DNA of 64,000 nt from Gigantopelta aegis (taxonomy: Eukaryota > Mollusca > Gastropoda > Neomphalida > Peltospiridae): assembly GCF_016097555.1 (NCBI RefSeq), contig NC_054706.1:73252674-73316673 (forward strand), in the 5' to 3' direction. Position 1 is the first letter of the stretch, and every line of letters starts with the position of its first letter. Below, piece by piece: positions 46,299-58,969 of this stretch. The position numbers and the translations under genes are program-made. The notes beneath the pieces were generated by a model. The model saw only the letters and a program-made list of their open reading frames with translations. It was not told the DNA's origin and made no database searches.

Positions 46299-49200
46299 AT
46301 GGGAGACCAGCTCAAAGAACTACGCGAAAAGTCTTTGAAAAGATCCCAGTTATCACAGAAGAGGAAAGAGTTACTGGCAAAAGCGGTAATCGATCAAAAC
46401 ATCTCGTCAAAACCTCTTATTACCTGCTGGTCAGAACACTTCCTGGTCAAAATGTCCATTATATGCATTTACTCAGAACCATGATAGCATTTACTCATTG
46501 CAGCATGATGGCCTTGGATAAACCAGTCAGCAGTCGAGCCAGAGTACTCTGCTGTTCTAAACGGTTACTAAGGAAGGTCGACGACAGTCACTATTCACAC
46601 CCTTGTTTTGGGTTCGTACACAATAAATATAGCATATCTTACCGTAATTTCACTTGAAATCCATATTTCGTAAAAGGTACAATTTTTTAATCACAAGATT
46701 TTCATCAAGCATTCAGTTGCATTAGTAATGTTCAAACAAAACATTTTCAATACACGTTTGCATTGGAATTTTTCCAGCATTCTTAAAACGGAAATGTCAT
46801 GTACCCAGTGTATGGTTATTGTAAGGCGATTCAAAGTGACATTGGAATACTGACGTCATTCAAATTCAAAATTAGCTATATTATTACAATGCTTTGCCAC
46901 ATTAAAATAAAAACTGGTCTACTAACCTTGACCCCTGTCAAATTTCTATAACAAGCGGACGTTGTTTACAGGTTGGTATTTTGTTATTTTTCATAATTCT
47001 GGACAAAATATTAATTTTAAATTTCAAAAGATGAAAGAAATAAAAAGTACCTTTTGTCAAATATATCATATAAAAAAATTACCGTTGGATATGTTTTATT
47101 TACTGTGTACGAAGCCAAAACAAGGGTGCGAAAAGTGAGGGCTTCTAGAATTTTTATAAAATCCACTAGCCATGGGATCAGTAATTTAAAACATTTACTA
47201 GCCACAATTAAAAATCCACTAGCCCTACTTTACTTTACAATAAATACAATTTTACTAATGGTAATAATCAGATATGTCACCCAAAGAGGGAGATAGAGTT
47301 TAAAAACATGAAGATTTGAGAGTTAAGGGGTGGGGCCAGGATGTTCATATTTTTGCAAAATAGACTTAAATGTAGCATTTGACAACTTTTTTTTCACTAG
47401 CCGTCGGGCATGGTAATAATAGTTATTTACTAGCCCAACATTGAATATCACTAGCCACGGGAGTGGGCTGCCATAACCTAGAAGCCCTGCTAGTCATTCC
47501 GTGCCATCCATTTCGTAACATAGTTTATGGTCATTTCGTACCATAGTGCTTTGGTAATTTAGTGCCACAGTCATTTCGTACCATAGGTAAACGTACCTAC
47601 TTTTTACCATCTCGTACCATAAAGTTTGGTCATTTCGTACTCGGTATCTTATTTTTGCCGTGGAATGCCACTTCTTTTTTTTATTGTTGACGAATAAACG
47701 TTGACGTGTAAACATACCTTGTAAAGTGAGCAAAGGTTTAAATGAATAAAGGTTTAAATAAATAATAGAAGTAAATTAACGATGAAATGTGTTTCAATGG
47801 CCATTAACCCTATTGAATTAACTTTTCTGAACATATGTATATTGCCACATGAAGGTGATAGTTTATTTTTAAGACGAACAGACAAGTAACCCATGGCACT
47901 GATGACCCCCCCCCCCCATCTTATATAGGCCTAAATCCTTGGCCCGTTTGTTTATCTAACACAGTCTTCGTGGGTAATTAAGGTTTTTCTGAAATCAGCT
48001 TGTCTTAGAAGATCTTGATACGTTATTCTAACACAAGATGCTCGTTGGTAATTAATATTATGATGAACGGAAACGTGAGGAGATAAAAGTAATATATCAT
48101 TTTTTTCTTGTTCTTTCTTTCTTTATTAAGGGGTGGGCTTCAATATAGGTGCATTAACCTAATGTTTATTTTTTAAATCAGTAATTCGACATTTTACTAT
48201 CTGTCATTCAACTAAGCTGCACAATAAATGATTGAGGTACGAAATGACCAAACAGACATGATACGAAATAACCATGGTATGAAATGACTTGGGTACAAAA
48301 TGACCAAATAACCATGGTACGAAATGACCAGGGTACGAAATGACTTGGGTACGAAATGGTAAAATTGGGTACGAAATGGCTATGGTACAAATTGACTAAA
48401 GTTGGAACCATATTGTTGACAACTACATGATAAATTGCTCTCCTACCTTTATTTACTATTGGATTTTCCCCAAATTTAGTTTAGACACAAATCATAAAAA
48501 AGCAATTACAGTAACACAGATTCCACAAAGGAAACTAACGATGTTGCTCATTAATTTTGGAAATCTTAATAAATTATTGTAACTGAAAATGATATAAGAA
48601 ATTATTTGCACTGTTCTGTTGTGCATAATGTTTCATGTTTTTCAGTTTGGAGTGGGTTCCCCAGATGGTTTAAAATCTGTTCTCAAAACAAAAGACGACC
48701 AGGACGATACAAAGAAGGAGAAACAAGCTGGGTAATACTGCTATTTGCAGTTATAGTTTTAATTAATTTTTTTGCAACCAGTGAAGGTTCAAGCATGCTC
48801 TCCTAGACTCAGTGCAGCTGCCTGTCAAGAACATTTAGTAAAGGCAGAATTACACAGAAAGCTGACTTACTATTAAAATGGTCTAACAAAATATTGCCAG
48901 AAACTTTAAAAATATTATTTTTTCTGAAAAGTATTTTATTCAGTCACCTATATTGTCATATATGTTGTGTTGTTATATTATTGAATTATGATTACTAAAT
49001 TGTAAATTGGAAGAAAAAAAACCTTTTTATTTTTAGCTAATGCTAATGTTTTTTTAAGTTTAAGAAATTGTGGTTCATTTCTTAACCAATTTGTTGTTGC
49101 ATGCTTTTTCATTTGCATTTAACTGGCACACAATGAACAGTGGTTGACATAAATATTATCCACTATACTTGGTACTATACTATAATAGTGTACAGTGTTG

Positions 49201-52200
49201 TGAAATAACCATGTTTGTCGCGTCATATCGATTTGCAAGGGAGCAGGATTTTGATCACTCAGTAGAGTGCTCGCATTATAGACTTTGATAAACTCACTCT
49301 TTATTTTTAACCTGTATCTACTTGCAGTGGTGAGTCTAAGGGCTCTGATGTGAAGAATAAGACCGATGAGGAAGAAAATAAAACACCTTCAGCTGGACCT
49401 AGTAATAAAGAGAAGGAGGTTAAACATGTTCTCTTTATTCATATGTTGTGCATAAATTAACATATTTAGTGCACATTAAATGGGTTATATTGTTGGGGTT
49501 TAAAAATATATGTTTTCAGTAATAAGCTCCAAAATCAGTAACAGTTAAAAATATGGACGGATCCAAGATTTTTTTATAAAATACTACAAAGGGCAAATTT
49601 GAGTTCGACAAAGGCAAATGAGCCAATCACATATAAAGAAGCAAGAACTGTAAGGGAGTTCTAGGGTATGCTCTCCAAAATAAAGATGTCCAAAGACAAT
49701 TTTGGATCTTATTACATTTTATTTGAAATTAAAAATATTTTGAATGATGAATGTTACAACCTAAATGTAGATTTGTGTGTAATAAATTGTTCATGTCTGA
49801 ATAACAGATTTTTACCTATTTATATGAACTTTATTTATTACTTAATGTTTGTTATGTTCTGTTTTTATGTCAGGGTGATGAAGAGAAGTTTGATGATGAT
49901 ACGGAGGAGATGTATACTGATTCCAGTACATTTCTAAAGGTTAGTTGGATTGGCTTTTGTTAAAAACAATGGCTTTTCAGGTATTGCTCTGGGTGAACAG
50001 AAAGTTTCGCTAAATTATCTATTATTAGACTTTAAAATTGTGAAACCCCAGTCACTTCCTAACAAAATAGCAAGTATTGCCTGATATTATTTAATATTGA
50101 AATAAAATTTTCCAATTGTTTTTAAAATTCACAATTGGTAAACAAGGTGAGCGCCACAGCTAGCCCTGCTGTTTAAGAGGTTAATGTAGTTTAGAGACCA
50201 CATTAATTTGAAAATTACAGTTGGTAAATAAGGTGAGCGCCACAGCTAGCCCTGCTGTTTAAGAGGTTAATGTAGTTAGAGACCACATTAATTTGGAAAT
50301 TACAGTTGGTAAATAAGGTGAGCGCCACAGCTAGCCCTGCTGTTTAAGAGGTTAATGTAGTTTAGAGACCACATTAATTTGGAAATTACAGTTGGTAAAT
50401 AAGGTGAGCGCCACAGCTAGCCCTGCTGTTTAAGAGGTTAATGTAGTTTAGAGACCACATTAATTTGGAAATTACAGTTGGTAAATAAGGTGAGCGCCAC
50501 AGCTAGCCCTGCTGTTTAAGAGGTTAATGTAGTTTAGAGACCACATTAATTTGGAAATTACAGTTGGTAAATAAGGTGAGCGCCACAGCTAGCCCTGCTG
50601 TTTAAGAGGTTAATGTAGTTTAGAGACCACATTAATTTGAAATTCACAGTTGGTAAATAAGGTGAGCGCCACAGCTAGCCCTGCTGTTTAAGAGGTTAAT
50701 GTAGTTTAGAGACCACATTAATTTGGAAATTACAGTTGGTAAATAAGGTGAGCGCCACAGCTAGCCCTGCTGTTTAAGAGGTTAATGTAGTTTAGAGACC
50801 ACATTAATTTGGAAATTACAGTTGGTAAATAAGGTGAGCGCCACAGCTAGCCCTGCTGTTTAAGAGGTTAATGTAGTTTAGAGACCACATTAATTTGAAA
50901 TTCACAGTTGGTAAATAAGGTGAGCGCCACAGCTAGCCCTGCTGTTTAAGAGGTTAATGTAGTTTAGAGACCACATTAATTTGGAAATTACAGTTGGTAA
51001 ATAAGGTGAGCGCCACAGCTAGCCCTGCTGTTTAAGAGGTTAATGTAGTTTAGAGACCACATTAATTTGGAAATTACAGTTGGTAAATAAGGTGAGCGCC
51101 ACAGCTAGCCCTGCTGTTTAAGAGGTTAATGTAGTTTAGAGACCACATTAATTTGAAATTCACAGTTGGTAAATAAGGTGAGCGCCACAGCTAGCCCTGC
51201 TGTTTAAGAGGTTAATGTAGTTTAGAGACCACATTAATTTGGAAATTACAGTTGGTAAATAAGGTGAGCGCCACAGCTAGCCCTGCTGTTTAAGAGGTTA
51301 ATGTAGTTTAGAGACCACATTAATTTGGAAATTACAGTTGGTAAATAAGGTGAGCGCCACAGCTAGCCCTGCTGTTTAAGAGGTTAATGTAGTTTAGAGA
51401 CCACATTAATTTGAAATTCACAATTGGTAAATAAGGTGAGCGCCACAGCTAGCCCTGCTGTTTAAGAGGTTAATGTAGTTTAGAGACCACATTAATTTGG
51501 AAATTACAGTTGGTAAATAAGGTGAGCGCCACAGCTAGCCCTGCTGTTTAAGAGGTTAATGTAGTTTAGAGACCACATTAATTTGGAAATTACAGTTGGT
51601 AAATAAGGTGAGCGCCACAGCTAGCCCTGCTGTTTAAGAGGTTAATGTAGTTTAGAGACCACATTAATTTGAAATTCACAGTTGGTAAATAAGGTGAGCG
51701 CCACAGCTAGCCCTGCTGTTTAAGAGGTTAATGTAGTTTAGAGACCACATTAATTTGAAATTCACAGTTGGTAAATAAGGTGAGCGCCACAGCTAGCCCT
51801 GCTGTTTAAGAGGTTAATGTAGTTTAGAGACCACATTAATTTGAAATTCACAGTTGGTAAATAAGGTGAGCGCCACAGCTAGCCCTGCTGTTTAAGAGGT
51901 TAATGTAGTTTAGAGACCACATTAATTTGAAAATTACAATTGGGATTAATCATCATCAGTTACTTTATTAATTAATTTATTTCTACAATTTTGTGATCTT
52001 TTTTTATTTTATAATGTTCAAACAGTCGAACCATTGCAAGTCTGCACTATGAGGACACTACTGTGACAGAGTGTTTTATATAATTATATCCAGAAATAGA
52101 TACAATGCATGAATACTACATTTAGAGTGCTATAAATATTGTTACAGAATAAACAAGATTAATAACAGTTTTTGTTCACTGATGTTGCTGCAGAAGATAT

Positions 52201-55200
52201 GATTTGGTGTTATTCCACATAATGTATGATTATAATATTATATTGCTGATCTCTGCACTTAATAAATAATGAAATTTATTTATAAATTACAGGGAACACA
52301 GAGTGCAAACCCTCATAATGATTATTGTCAAAACTTCATGGACACTGGAGAACGACCTCAAAATTTCATCAGAGATGTTGGTATGTAAACTAATGTTGCT
52401 ATGGTTAACACTTCCTTGGTTTTAATGGGGTATTGTTAATTGTTACATATCTTTTACATGTTTTGAGTTAATATAAAAGTTTTTTTGAAAAACAAATTCA
52501 TATTGGTAAAACATGATAATCTTATAAGCAAATATATGAGTACAAAGGCAGATGCTGAACTTGAAGTGTTAATACTCGTGTAATAGGAGTAGGACCTAAA
52601 TTTGGACAATATTGTAATGTGAATTCCTTCAAAACCAAACCCTCAGTAAACAAGAATTCCCTCAAAAAATGGATATTTGTCAGTCATGTGATTTACCCAT
52701 CTTTTAACACTAAAATTTACTAGTCGGATGTAATCATTACGGTTACCCGAATTGCTCCAAATACAATCCCAGCCGAACACGGACAACTAATGCAGTGTGC
52801 TCACATTCAAGTTAGCTGTCAGTGTTACATTTAATCATTGTTACACATAGTCTGTATCCTGTTGACAAGAATTGATTTAACTGTGATCCCATTGTTCAGG
52901 GTTCTTGCACGTCCTGGAAATCCTGGAATGTCCTTGCATTTCATGATTTTAAAATCCAGGCCTAGAATGTCTTGGAAAAAGCATTAAATTTAATTATGTC
53001 CTGGAAATCTAGGCCAAAATTTGGTGGAGGTTTTTTTTCCCTCATAACCTGTCTAAATTCAGACACCAATTTGTTGTAAAAACATTCATTGATGGAACAT
53101 TTCATGTCATGGAAATTTTTTGAAATATCCTGAAAAAGTCCTGGAAATATCCTTGTTGTTTGAATTGACTTTACTTTTGCCAAGTTTATTTGATTGCTGG
53201 TATAATGTTAAATTACAAATCATTTTTCAAAATGCCTGAACATACTGCAAAATTGTTGATATGTATGTATGTATACTAATAAACCCGTATTCTGTTTATA
53301 AAGGTTTAGCCAACAGATTTGAAGAGTATCCTAAGCTGAGAGAGTTGATTCGCCTTAAAGATGAGCTAATATCTCAGACAAACATCCCACCAATGTAAGT
53401 TTTAACCTTCATAATGTTTGAGCATCATGTCCGCAGTTTTGGATTAGGATGGCATGTCTCCCTTACAGCATTCCCGATTGGTTACTAAGAATAGTATCCA
53501 GTAATTGTTTAGTTTTCATTTACCGTAATTCAGTTTTCAAGAAAGACAATAATTTATTTATTTTATAGTAACAGAAAAAGTCACATTTGTTTTTGTTCAA
53601 TTATACCCACTTGTAGATAAAAATAGTGTTCCATCAATATTTAAAGGGAATAATTCTTTAAGAGGATATTTTTCTATCAATAATCAGGTTTAGACTTTTT
53701 GTGTGGAAGATGTTATTGTGATCATTTGCTTTGATTGTTTAATAGGTATTTACAGTGCGATCTAGAAACATTTGACCTTCGAGATCTTGGTAGTAAATTT
53801 GACGTCATTTTGGTAGAACCACCACTCATAGAGTATCAAAGAACCAAGGGTGCAGTATTTGACAAATACTGGAACTGGGACGAGGTGAATATGCCCTTTG
53901 TATATTGAAAAAAAAGGGAAAAACCTGTAACATATCATTGTCAAGCTATAGTTTAGATTATTAAAGTTATTCAAAAGAAGCAGTGACTCATTTAGACACA
54001 CGTCCAGTTATTAATTGCTATACAGATTGACACCAAAATGTAATACATGTATTTGATTAAATAAGTGAATTTTAGTTGTGCATCTTAGGATGCAATCAAT
54101 ACATGTGTAATCATCAAATATGAACCAGGGCAATACACTGCACTGTTACGCTGTGGCGGGACCTAGCCCAGTGGTACAGCACTCCCTTGCTACTAATCGA
54201 AAAATGTAGTAGGTTTCCTCTCTAAGACTATATTTAAAAAATTACCAAATGTTTGACATCCGATAGCCAATGATTAATAAATCAATTTGCTTTAGTGGTG
54301 TCCTTAAACAAAACAAACTTTTTAACTTTTGCATTGTTAATCTGTGCATTCTTTATCAGCATATATTTCTTTCAAGGTGACCTTCAGGTGAGCACTCACC
54401 TGAGGTGTGATAGGATTGATCTCCTTAGAAGACCCACTGTGTACCCCCCCCCCCCCCCCCCCCAATGTCCCTCCCCCATTCCAGCCAGTGCTCCATGACT
54501 GGCAGATGAAATTTATATTCTACCTGTTGGCAAGTACATATCAAATTAAAGATTCCATTCTGTTGTTGTAAAAAAACATTTACGGTGTGATGTGGTTTAC
54601 ATCTTTGTAAATTACAATAGGTTTGAGTACCCTAACATAGGTGTCAAAGAAATTTTTGATGATTTCCTAAGGACACAGACATCTTTGAACCAAAATGGAT
54701 TCAGTGAATACCATTCTATATTAATTTTAATGAATCTCATATCATTTGTCTTGTGATTTATGATTGGATTGGATTGGATAACATAACATATTAATGTGCC
54801 TATATCCAATTAAGGTTCAAGCACATCTCTCCCAGGCACAATCTCTGACTTCGCCAGTGACTGGGTCCGAGACAGAAGGGGTGGGTGAGGATGGGGGGTA
54901 AAGCTGAAAAGGGGCAGAATTTTGAAAATAGCAATTAGTGAAAAAGTTAATATATTTAAAAAAAATAAAAAATAAAAAGTTAACAAGCTAAAAATAAAAG
55001 AATTGACTGCTCAGCCGAATATTGATATAATTTGTGATTTAGAATTTTACCCAAAAAGAATGGGAGATAACTCCTGTATTAGATATTCACTTTGAAAATA
55101 ATCTGGCTATAATGTATCCATATTGTTTGATTTATCTCGTAGGAAATGTTATTGTATGGTCATTTTAATGAAATTTCATTCCCCTTTTGACATATTTTCA

Positions 55201-56826
55201 TTTTAGATACAGCGTCTTGATATTCCTAGCGTAGCCGCACAGAGGTCATTTCTGTGGATGTGGTGTGGTAATGCTGAGGGACTGGAGGGAGGCAGACAGG
55301 TAAATGATTTATTGTAAAATATTAGGGGTAAGACTGAGCAGAAAAACGTTTGCTTCACGTTAAACCGAATGATCAGACCTGGAACCAGTCGGATAGTTTG
55401 CGAACATTAGTATCGCTGTTGCTGAACTTGGGGCAGTAGTGAATCAAATATTTGAATAGTTAGTGAAGACTGATGCTGGCTAGCTGGACATTAAGCTATT
55501 GACCATGAAATAATATCACCATTCTATATACTCCATAAATAAGACTCCATATATCGCAAGCCATCGAACTGTACAGATTTGGAAATCAATGGAATTAAAA
55601 GACAACTTAATTGACATGAAAAAACTTCATTATTTCATCAAACCGTATGTTTTTAGTGATAAGCTATCAATTTCAACAGTAAAATATGTTTTTAAGCTTT
55701 ATCCAAATTATTTTTCTGCTAGTGTTTGAAACGGTGGGGATTCCGAAGATGCGAGGACATCTGCTGGATAAAAACCAACATCAAGAACCCTGGACACAAC
55801 AAGAATCTAGAACCAGATGCCATCTTCCAGAGAACCAAGGTAAAATGGCTTCAAATTATCCCTGACATTTCTGTATATGTGATCTGGGACAATAATATAT
55901 ATCTCTAGCAATCACCCAAGGGTGTGAACAGAAGATACCTGATGTGGGTCTGAGACACCCTTCACACACACGGGTAGGTATTCAGTTTGTAAAGACATTT
56001 ACCTGTGATATGTTATAGTTTTCAAAGCTCTTTGCACTGAATTTTTATACTCAAGGGAGTTTATTGACTACAATATTTTTTTTCTTCAAAATTTGATACT
56101 AATTCTCTCCCCCCCCCCACCCACCCTTTTGAGCAGGAAACTAACTCATTACCATAATTGAGTCATGAGGAAAGGAACAAAAATATGTTTCAGCGTTTTT
56201 TTTTAATTTTTATTAACAGCCGATTTGCTGGTCATTGAAAAACCAAGTGATTTCTCTGTTTGATTTCCTGTATGTTTTAGGAACACTGCATCATGGGAAT
56301 CAAGGGCACAGTAAAGCGAAGCACAGACGGGGATTTCATTCACGCTAATGTGGACATTGACTTGATTATTGCCGAAGAACCAGAGTATGGCTGCAAGGAC
56401 AAGCCAGTGGAGATATTCCACATCATAGAACATTTCTGCTTGGGCAGACGGCGTCTGCATCTGTTTGGGCGGGATAGCACAATCCGCCCCGGGTGGTTGT
56501 CGCTCGGACCAGAAATACAAAGCAGTAACTTTGACGCTGATGTGTACGCCAAGCTGTTTCCTGATCAGGACAGCACGTTGACGGGATGTTCAGAGGAAAT
56601 CGAGAGACTGAGACCGAAATCACCCCAGCCCAAAAACAAACAAGGAAATATGGGGGATAGGGGTAGAGGAGGAAGAGGGATGGCTCGGGGCGGGCATAAT
56701 ATTCGAAATATGAGGGGCGGACATGTCATGAGGGGGGCACGGGGTGGAATGAGAGGGATGGGTAGGGGAAGTTTCAAGCCAAGAATAATGCACGGCCGAC
56801 CAGAAACTAGAAATGATGCGAGATGA
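46299..56826 (+). CDS. METTL14: METTL14, non-catalytic subunit of the m6A mRNA methyltransferase; ten exons
   Basis: METTL14 pairs with METTL3 in the nucleus to methylate adenosine N6 in mRNA; it supports RNA binding and has no active methyl-donor site. Exons: 46299-46385, 48646-48731, 49328-49418, 49874-49939, 52293-52380, 53304-53394, 53746-53884, 55207-55299, 55723-55839, 56281-56826. All introns are GT-AG and phases agree, giving 467 residues (human 456). Start [17 protein letters not shown]; an acidic linker in exons 3-4; YTDSSTFLK then [18 protein letters not shown]70 fold in exons 6-10. EPPL at residues 194-197 replaces the DPPW of METTL3. [29 protein letters not shown] and [15 protein letters not shown] are strongly conserved. 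The C-terminus (about 413-460) is an RGG-rich tail. Introns 1 and 4 carry foldback and satellite repeats. Confidence 0.97.
47138..47488. mobile_element. MITE, 351 bp, AGGGCTTCTAG ends with CACTAGCC repeats
   Basis: AGGGCTTCTAG at 47138-47148 and CTAGAAGCCCT at 47478-47488 are perfect 11-bp inverted repeats. Inside, CACTAGCC or TACTAGCC recurs about six times near both ends. It lies in METTL14 intron 1. Confidence 0.75.
47500..48400. mobile_element. Foldback-like element with subterminal GGTACGAAATGAC repeats
   Basis: Left cluster (47500-47645) holds about six copies of CATTTCGTACCATA-like motif. Right cluster (48234-48400) holds about nine copies of the inverse, GGTACGAAATGAC. The middle is unique AT-rich DNA. 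Opposed clusters suggest transposase-binding subterminal repeats of a DNA element. It is intronic in METTL14. Confidence 0.65.
48420..48645. other. No feature recognised (METTL14 intron 1)
   Basis: Nothing recognised before the exon 2 acceptor (TTTTTCAG at 48638-48645). Confidence 0.4.
49978..50168. mobile_element. Second copy of the hAT-like MITE
   Basis: Starts CAGGTATTGCTCTGGGTGAA and ends GCCACAGCTAGCCCTG. Blocks in order (AAATTATCT, GTGAAACCCCAGT, TTTTCCAATTGTTTTTAAAA, GAGCGCCACAGCTAGCCCTG) match the reverse complement of 23665-23848. Its right end is the first unit boundary of the 86-bp array. Confidence 0.8.
50131..51950 (+). repeat. 86-bp satellite array, 21 copies, in METTL14 intron 4
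   Basis: The motif GCGCCACAGCTAGCCCTGCT occurs 21 times from 50151 to 51870 at 86-bp steps (one step is 85). About half of each unit is the terminal ~40 bp of the adjacent hAT-like MITE (GTTGGTAAATAAGGTGAGCG). The rest (TGTTTAAGAGGTTAATGTAG, then GACCACATTAATTTG) looks like the original flank. Units are nearly identical, with two main variants (GGAAATTACAG and GAAATTCACAG). The high identity implies recent expansion. Confidence 0.97.
51951..52292. other. No feature recognised (METTL14 intron 4)
   Basis: AT-rich DNA up to the exon 5 acceptor. Confidence 0.4.
52905..53170. repeat. Dispersed repeat rich in TCCTGGAAAT
   Basis: GTCCTGGAAATCCTGGAATG at the left, with TGTCCTGGAAATCTAGG, GTCATGGAAATTTT and GTCCTGGAAATATCC further right. 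The motif recurs at least five times in 260 bp. It is intronic in METTL14 intron 5. Similar motifs occur in repeats of many animals; the family is not identified. Confidence 0.5.
54154..54322 (+). mobile_element. SINE family B, internally deleted
   Basis: Head GGCGGGACCTAGCCCAGTGG joins directly to TTGCTACTAATCGAAAAATG, so the core is lost, then the family B tail GACATCCGATAGCCAATG...TTAAACAAAACAAAC. It lies in METTL14 intron 7. Confidence 0.88.
54442..54463 (+). repeat. C homopolymer
   Basis: About 20 consecutive C residues; length is probably unreliable in the assembly. Confidence 0.9.
54785..54870 (-). mobile_element. Family C-related SINE tail fragment
   Basis: Contains TGTGCCTATATCCAATTAAG then GTTCAAGCAC and CTCTGACTTCGCCAGTG. 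Related fragments are at about 21185-21255 and 62035-62110. Confidence 0.55.
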
Positions 56827-58595
56827 TAGAATTAAGTGAATTGCAGTGATAAAAAGAGATTAAACAGAGTGGTTGGAATGTTTAATTCAACTGTTGTGTA
56901 CTGGTCAATGTTTATTTTGATCAATACATACTATTAGAACTAAAGGATTGTATAAGATTTGAGAAAAGTCCCACCAAACTAGTGGTATGGTACTTAAAGA
57001 ATTATATATTTGTAAAAAAAAGTGAATTAATAATGCATATGCCAGACCAAGGTTCATTACATATACACCCTTTAAAAAGTGCTTAAAATCGGCCTGAGAT
57101 AAACCTGCCTTGAAGTTGAAACAAGTAGGTATGAAGTGCTGGAGTAGAGGAAACATTGTTGAGCATGAAAGCAATACTGTCTACTGTCAAGTTGGCCTTT
57201 TTTCTCTTTTCTTTTTATACTTTTCTTCCCTTTAATACATATTATCTCAAACTATAGTGCAGATTTGCCTCAATATAGTGAACCATTATCTATAACGCAT
57301 TCACAACACGTGGGGCTAAGGTTGCTCGAACCCAAATGTTCGAGAATGTTCCAAATTTACCAAGTGGCTGTTGTGTACATGTATTTGTAAGATATGTTCC
57401 TGGGCTCCGTTCCACAAAGTAATCTTGGTGCCAAGATCACCCTAAGTGCATATGGTCATTATGACACCAATAGATTGAGTATACTTTAGGGTTGGATTTC
57501 AATTACAGTACAATCTCATTGGCTTCAATGCGGAATGGTTGAACATACAGCTATGCTCGATGTCCCAAATTTTTCTTTTAAATGTAGGACCCACAGAGTA
57601 CTAAAAATCTGTGTGTGGGTATACAGCTTCCGTTCTGTTTATCCAGGAGATAAAAATGGGGCCCCAAACTTGTTACTGACAAGCTCACCTGAGAACACAT
57701 TGAATTTTGGCTATTTAAATAGAGCATTTTCCAGCCTCCTGAGCACAATAACTGGAAAAAGTGAGGGGTATAATGACTCCTGAAATAAATCAAACCATGC
57801 TAGCTGTAAATTGCTAGCCTTCTGTTGCACAGTAATGTTAATTCTGTCGGAGGGAAGGCCGTTTCACAAAAACCTGTTATTCATTAAATTTAAAATGGCA
57901 ACAATACAGCCTTTCGTGTCACAATTTCACTCATTTGACAACTGACCAATCACTCGGTCACATCATTGCCTTGGACTATTGTATAACTAACTGAAAGGCA
58001 GATTGATTGGTTTGCATTGTTTTAACAATGCCATTTATAACACTTTATGTTCCTGCAAGTGGCATTAACTTGAACATGAATAGATCTGATGCAATGGTTG
58101 AACAAGGCATCTCAAGTTTTTACCTCTGTTAACCATATTGCTTGGTTACACTAGTACAAAATAATTTATGTTTTGCAAATATAATTTGGTTAATCATTGG
58201 GCAGTGTTACCAAAATGTCCAAATGCTAGGTTCAAAGTAGCCGAGTCAGACAAATTAAGATGCCCCAATGAGATTCTACTGTAAATTGTTAATGGTGTGT
58301 TGATCCAGAGAGATTCTACTGTAAATTATTTTATTAGTTTTCTTTTGCCAGTGGGAAATAATTATGTAAGTTTACACTACATTGTTGGTGCAGGCAATAA
58401 AAATAGCACAATGCAGTTTCGACCAAAGTTGGCCATGTAATAAAACTATTTTTTTAATACAAGTCTTAGTGAGTTGTGTTTTTGTGCCATGTTAGAATAT
58501 ATTGTTGTTTTTCTTCCCTTGATGAATCTCCTTGTAAACCTGATCATTGTTGTGTAACCTTGGCATGTCAAAAGGATGTTTTCACCATACTAATG
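56827..58595 (+). other. METTL14 3' UTR and intergenic flank
   Basis: Follows the METTL14 stop (56824-56826). The 3' UTR end is uncertain; an AATAAA lies at about 58439-58444. A GTTCCACAAAGTAATCTTGG block near 57410 resembles a dispersed repeat. No other gene seen. Confidence 0.4.
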
Positions 58596-58770
58596 CTCTG
58601 AAGGAAGAAATGTTTTGTGTAAAAACATACTTGACATTGGTTATATTGTTGAGAATTACACTTGAGAGGAAACACATTGCTACTCTTTCAGAAATGCAAC
58701 CACTAAGGGGATCTTTTATATACACCATCCCACGACAGGACAGCACATACCAAAGCCTTTGTTGCACCAG
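58596..58770 (-). mobile_element. Degraded SINE fragment
   Basis: Minus-strand remnant with GGAAGAAATGTTTTGTGTAA and GGGATCTTTTATATACACCA plus CAGGACAGCACATACCA. Much of the middle is diverged. Confidence 0.65.
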
Positions 58771-58969
58771 ACTAATACTCTAAAACACTGGAGACTAAAT
58801 ATCTGTCCTCATATTAAAAATGGTGATAACGCGTCAAGGCATCATTATTTTTATTGAAGTTGTAGTGATGTTTGTTTTGCACTAGTAAAATATAAATATA
58901 CATATATATAGTTATATAATTATATATATAGTTATATAAACTATGTAACTATATATATATATATATATA

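Noticed and set aside
50131-51950. CRISPR-like or coding repeat array
   Set aside because: Head-to-tail 86-bp units without unique spacers. The period is not a multiple of three, and stops occur in all frames.
46299-56826. METTL3 (catalytic m6A writer)
   Set aside because: The motif is EPPL rather than DPPW, and the C-terminus is an RGG tail; both are METTL14 features.
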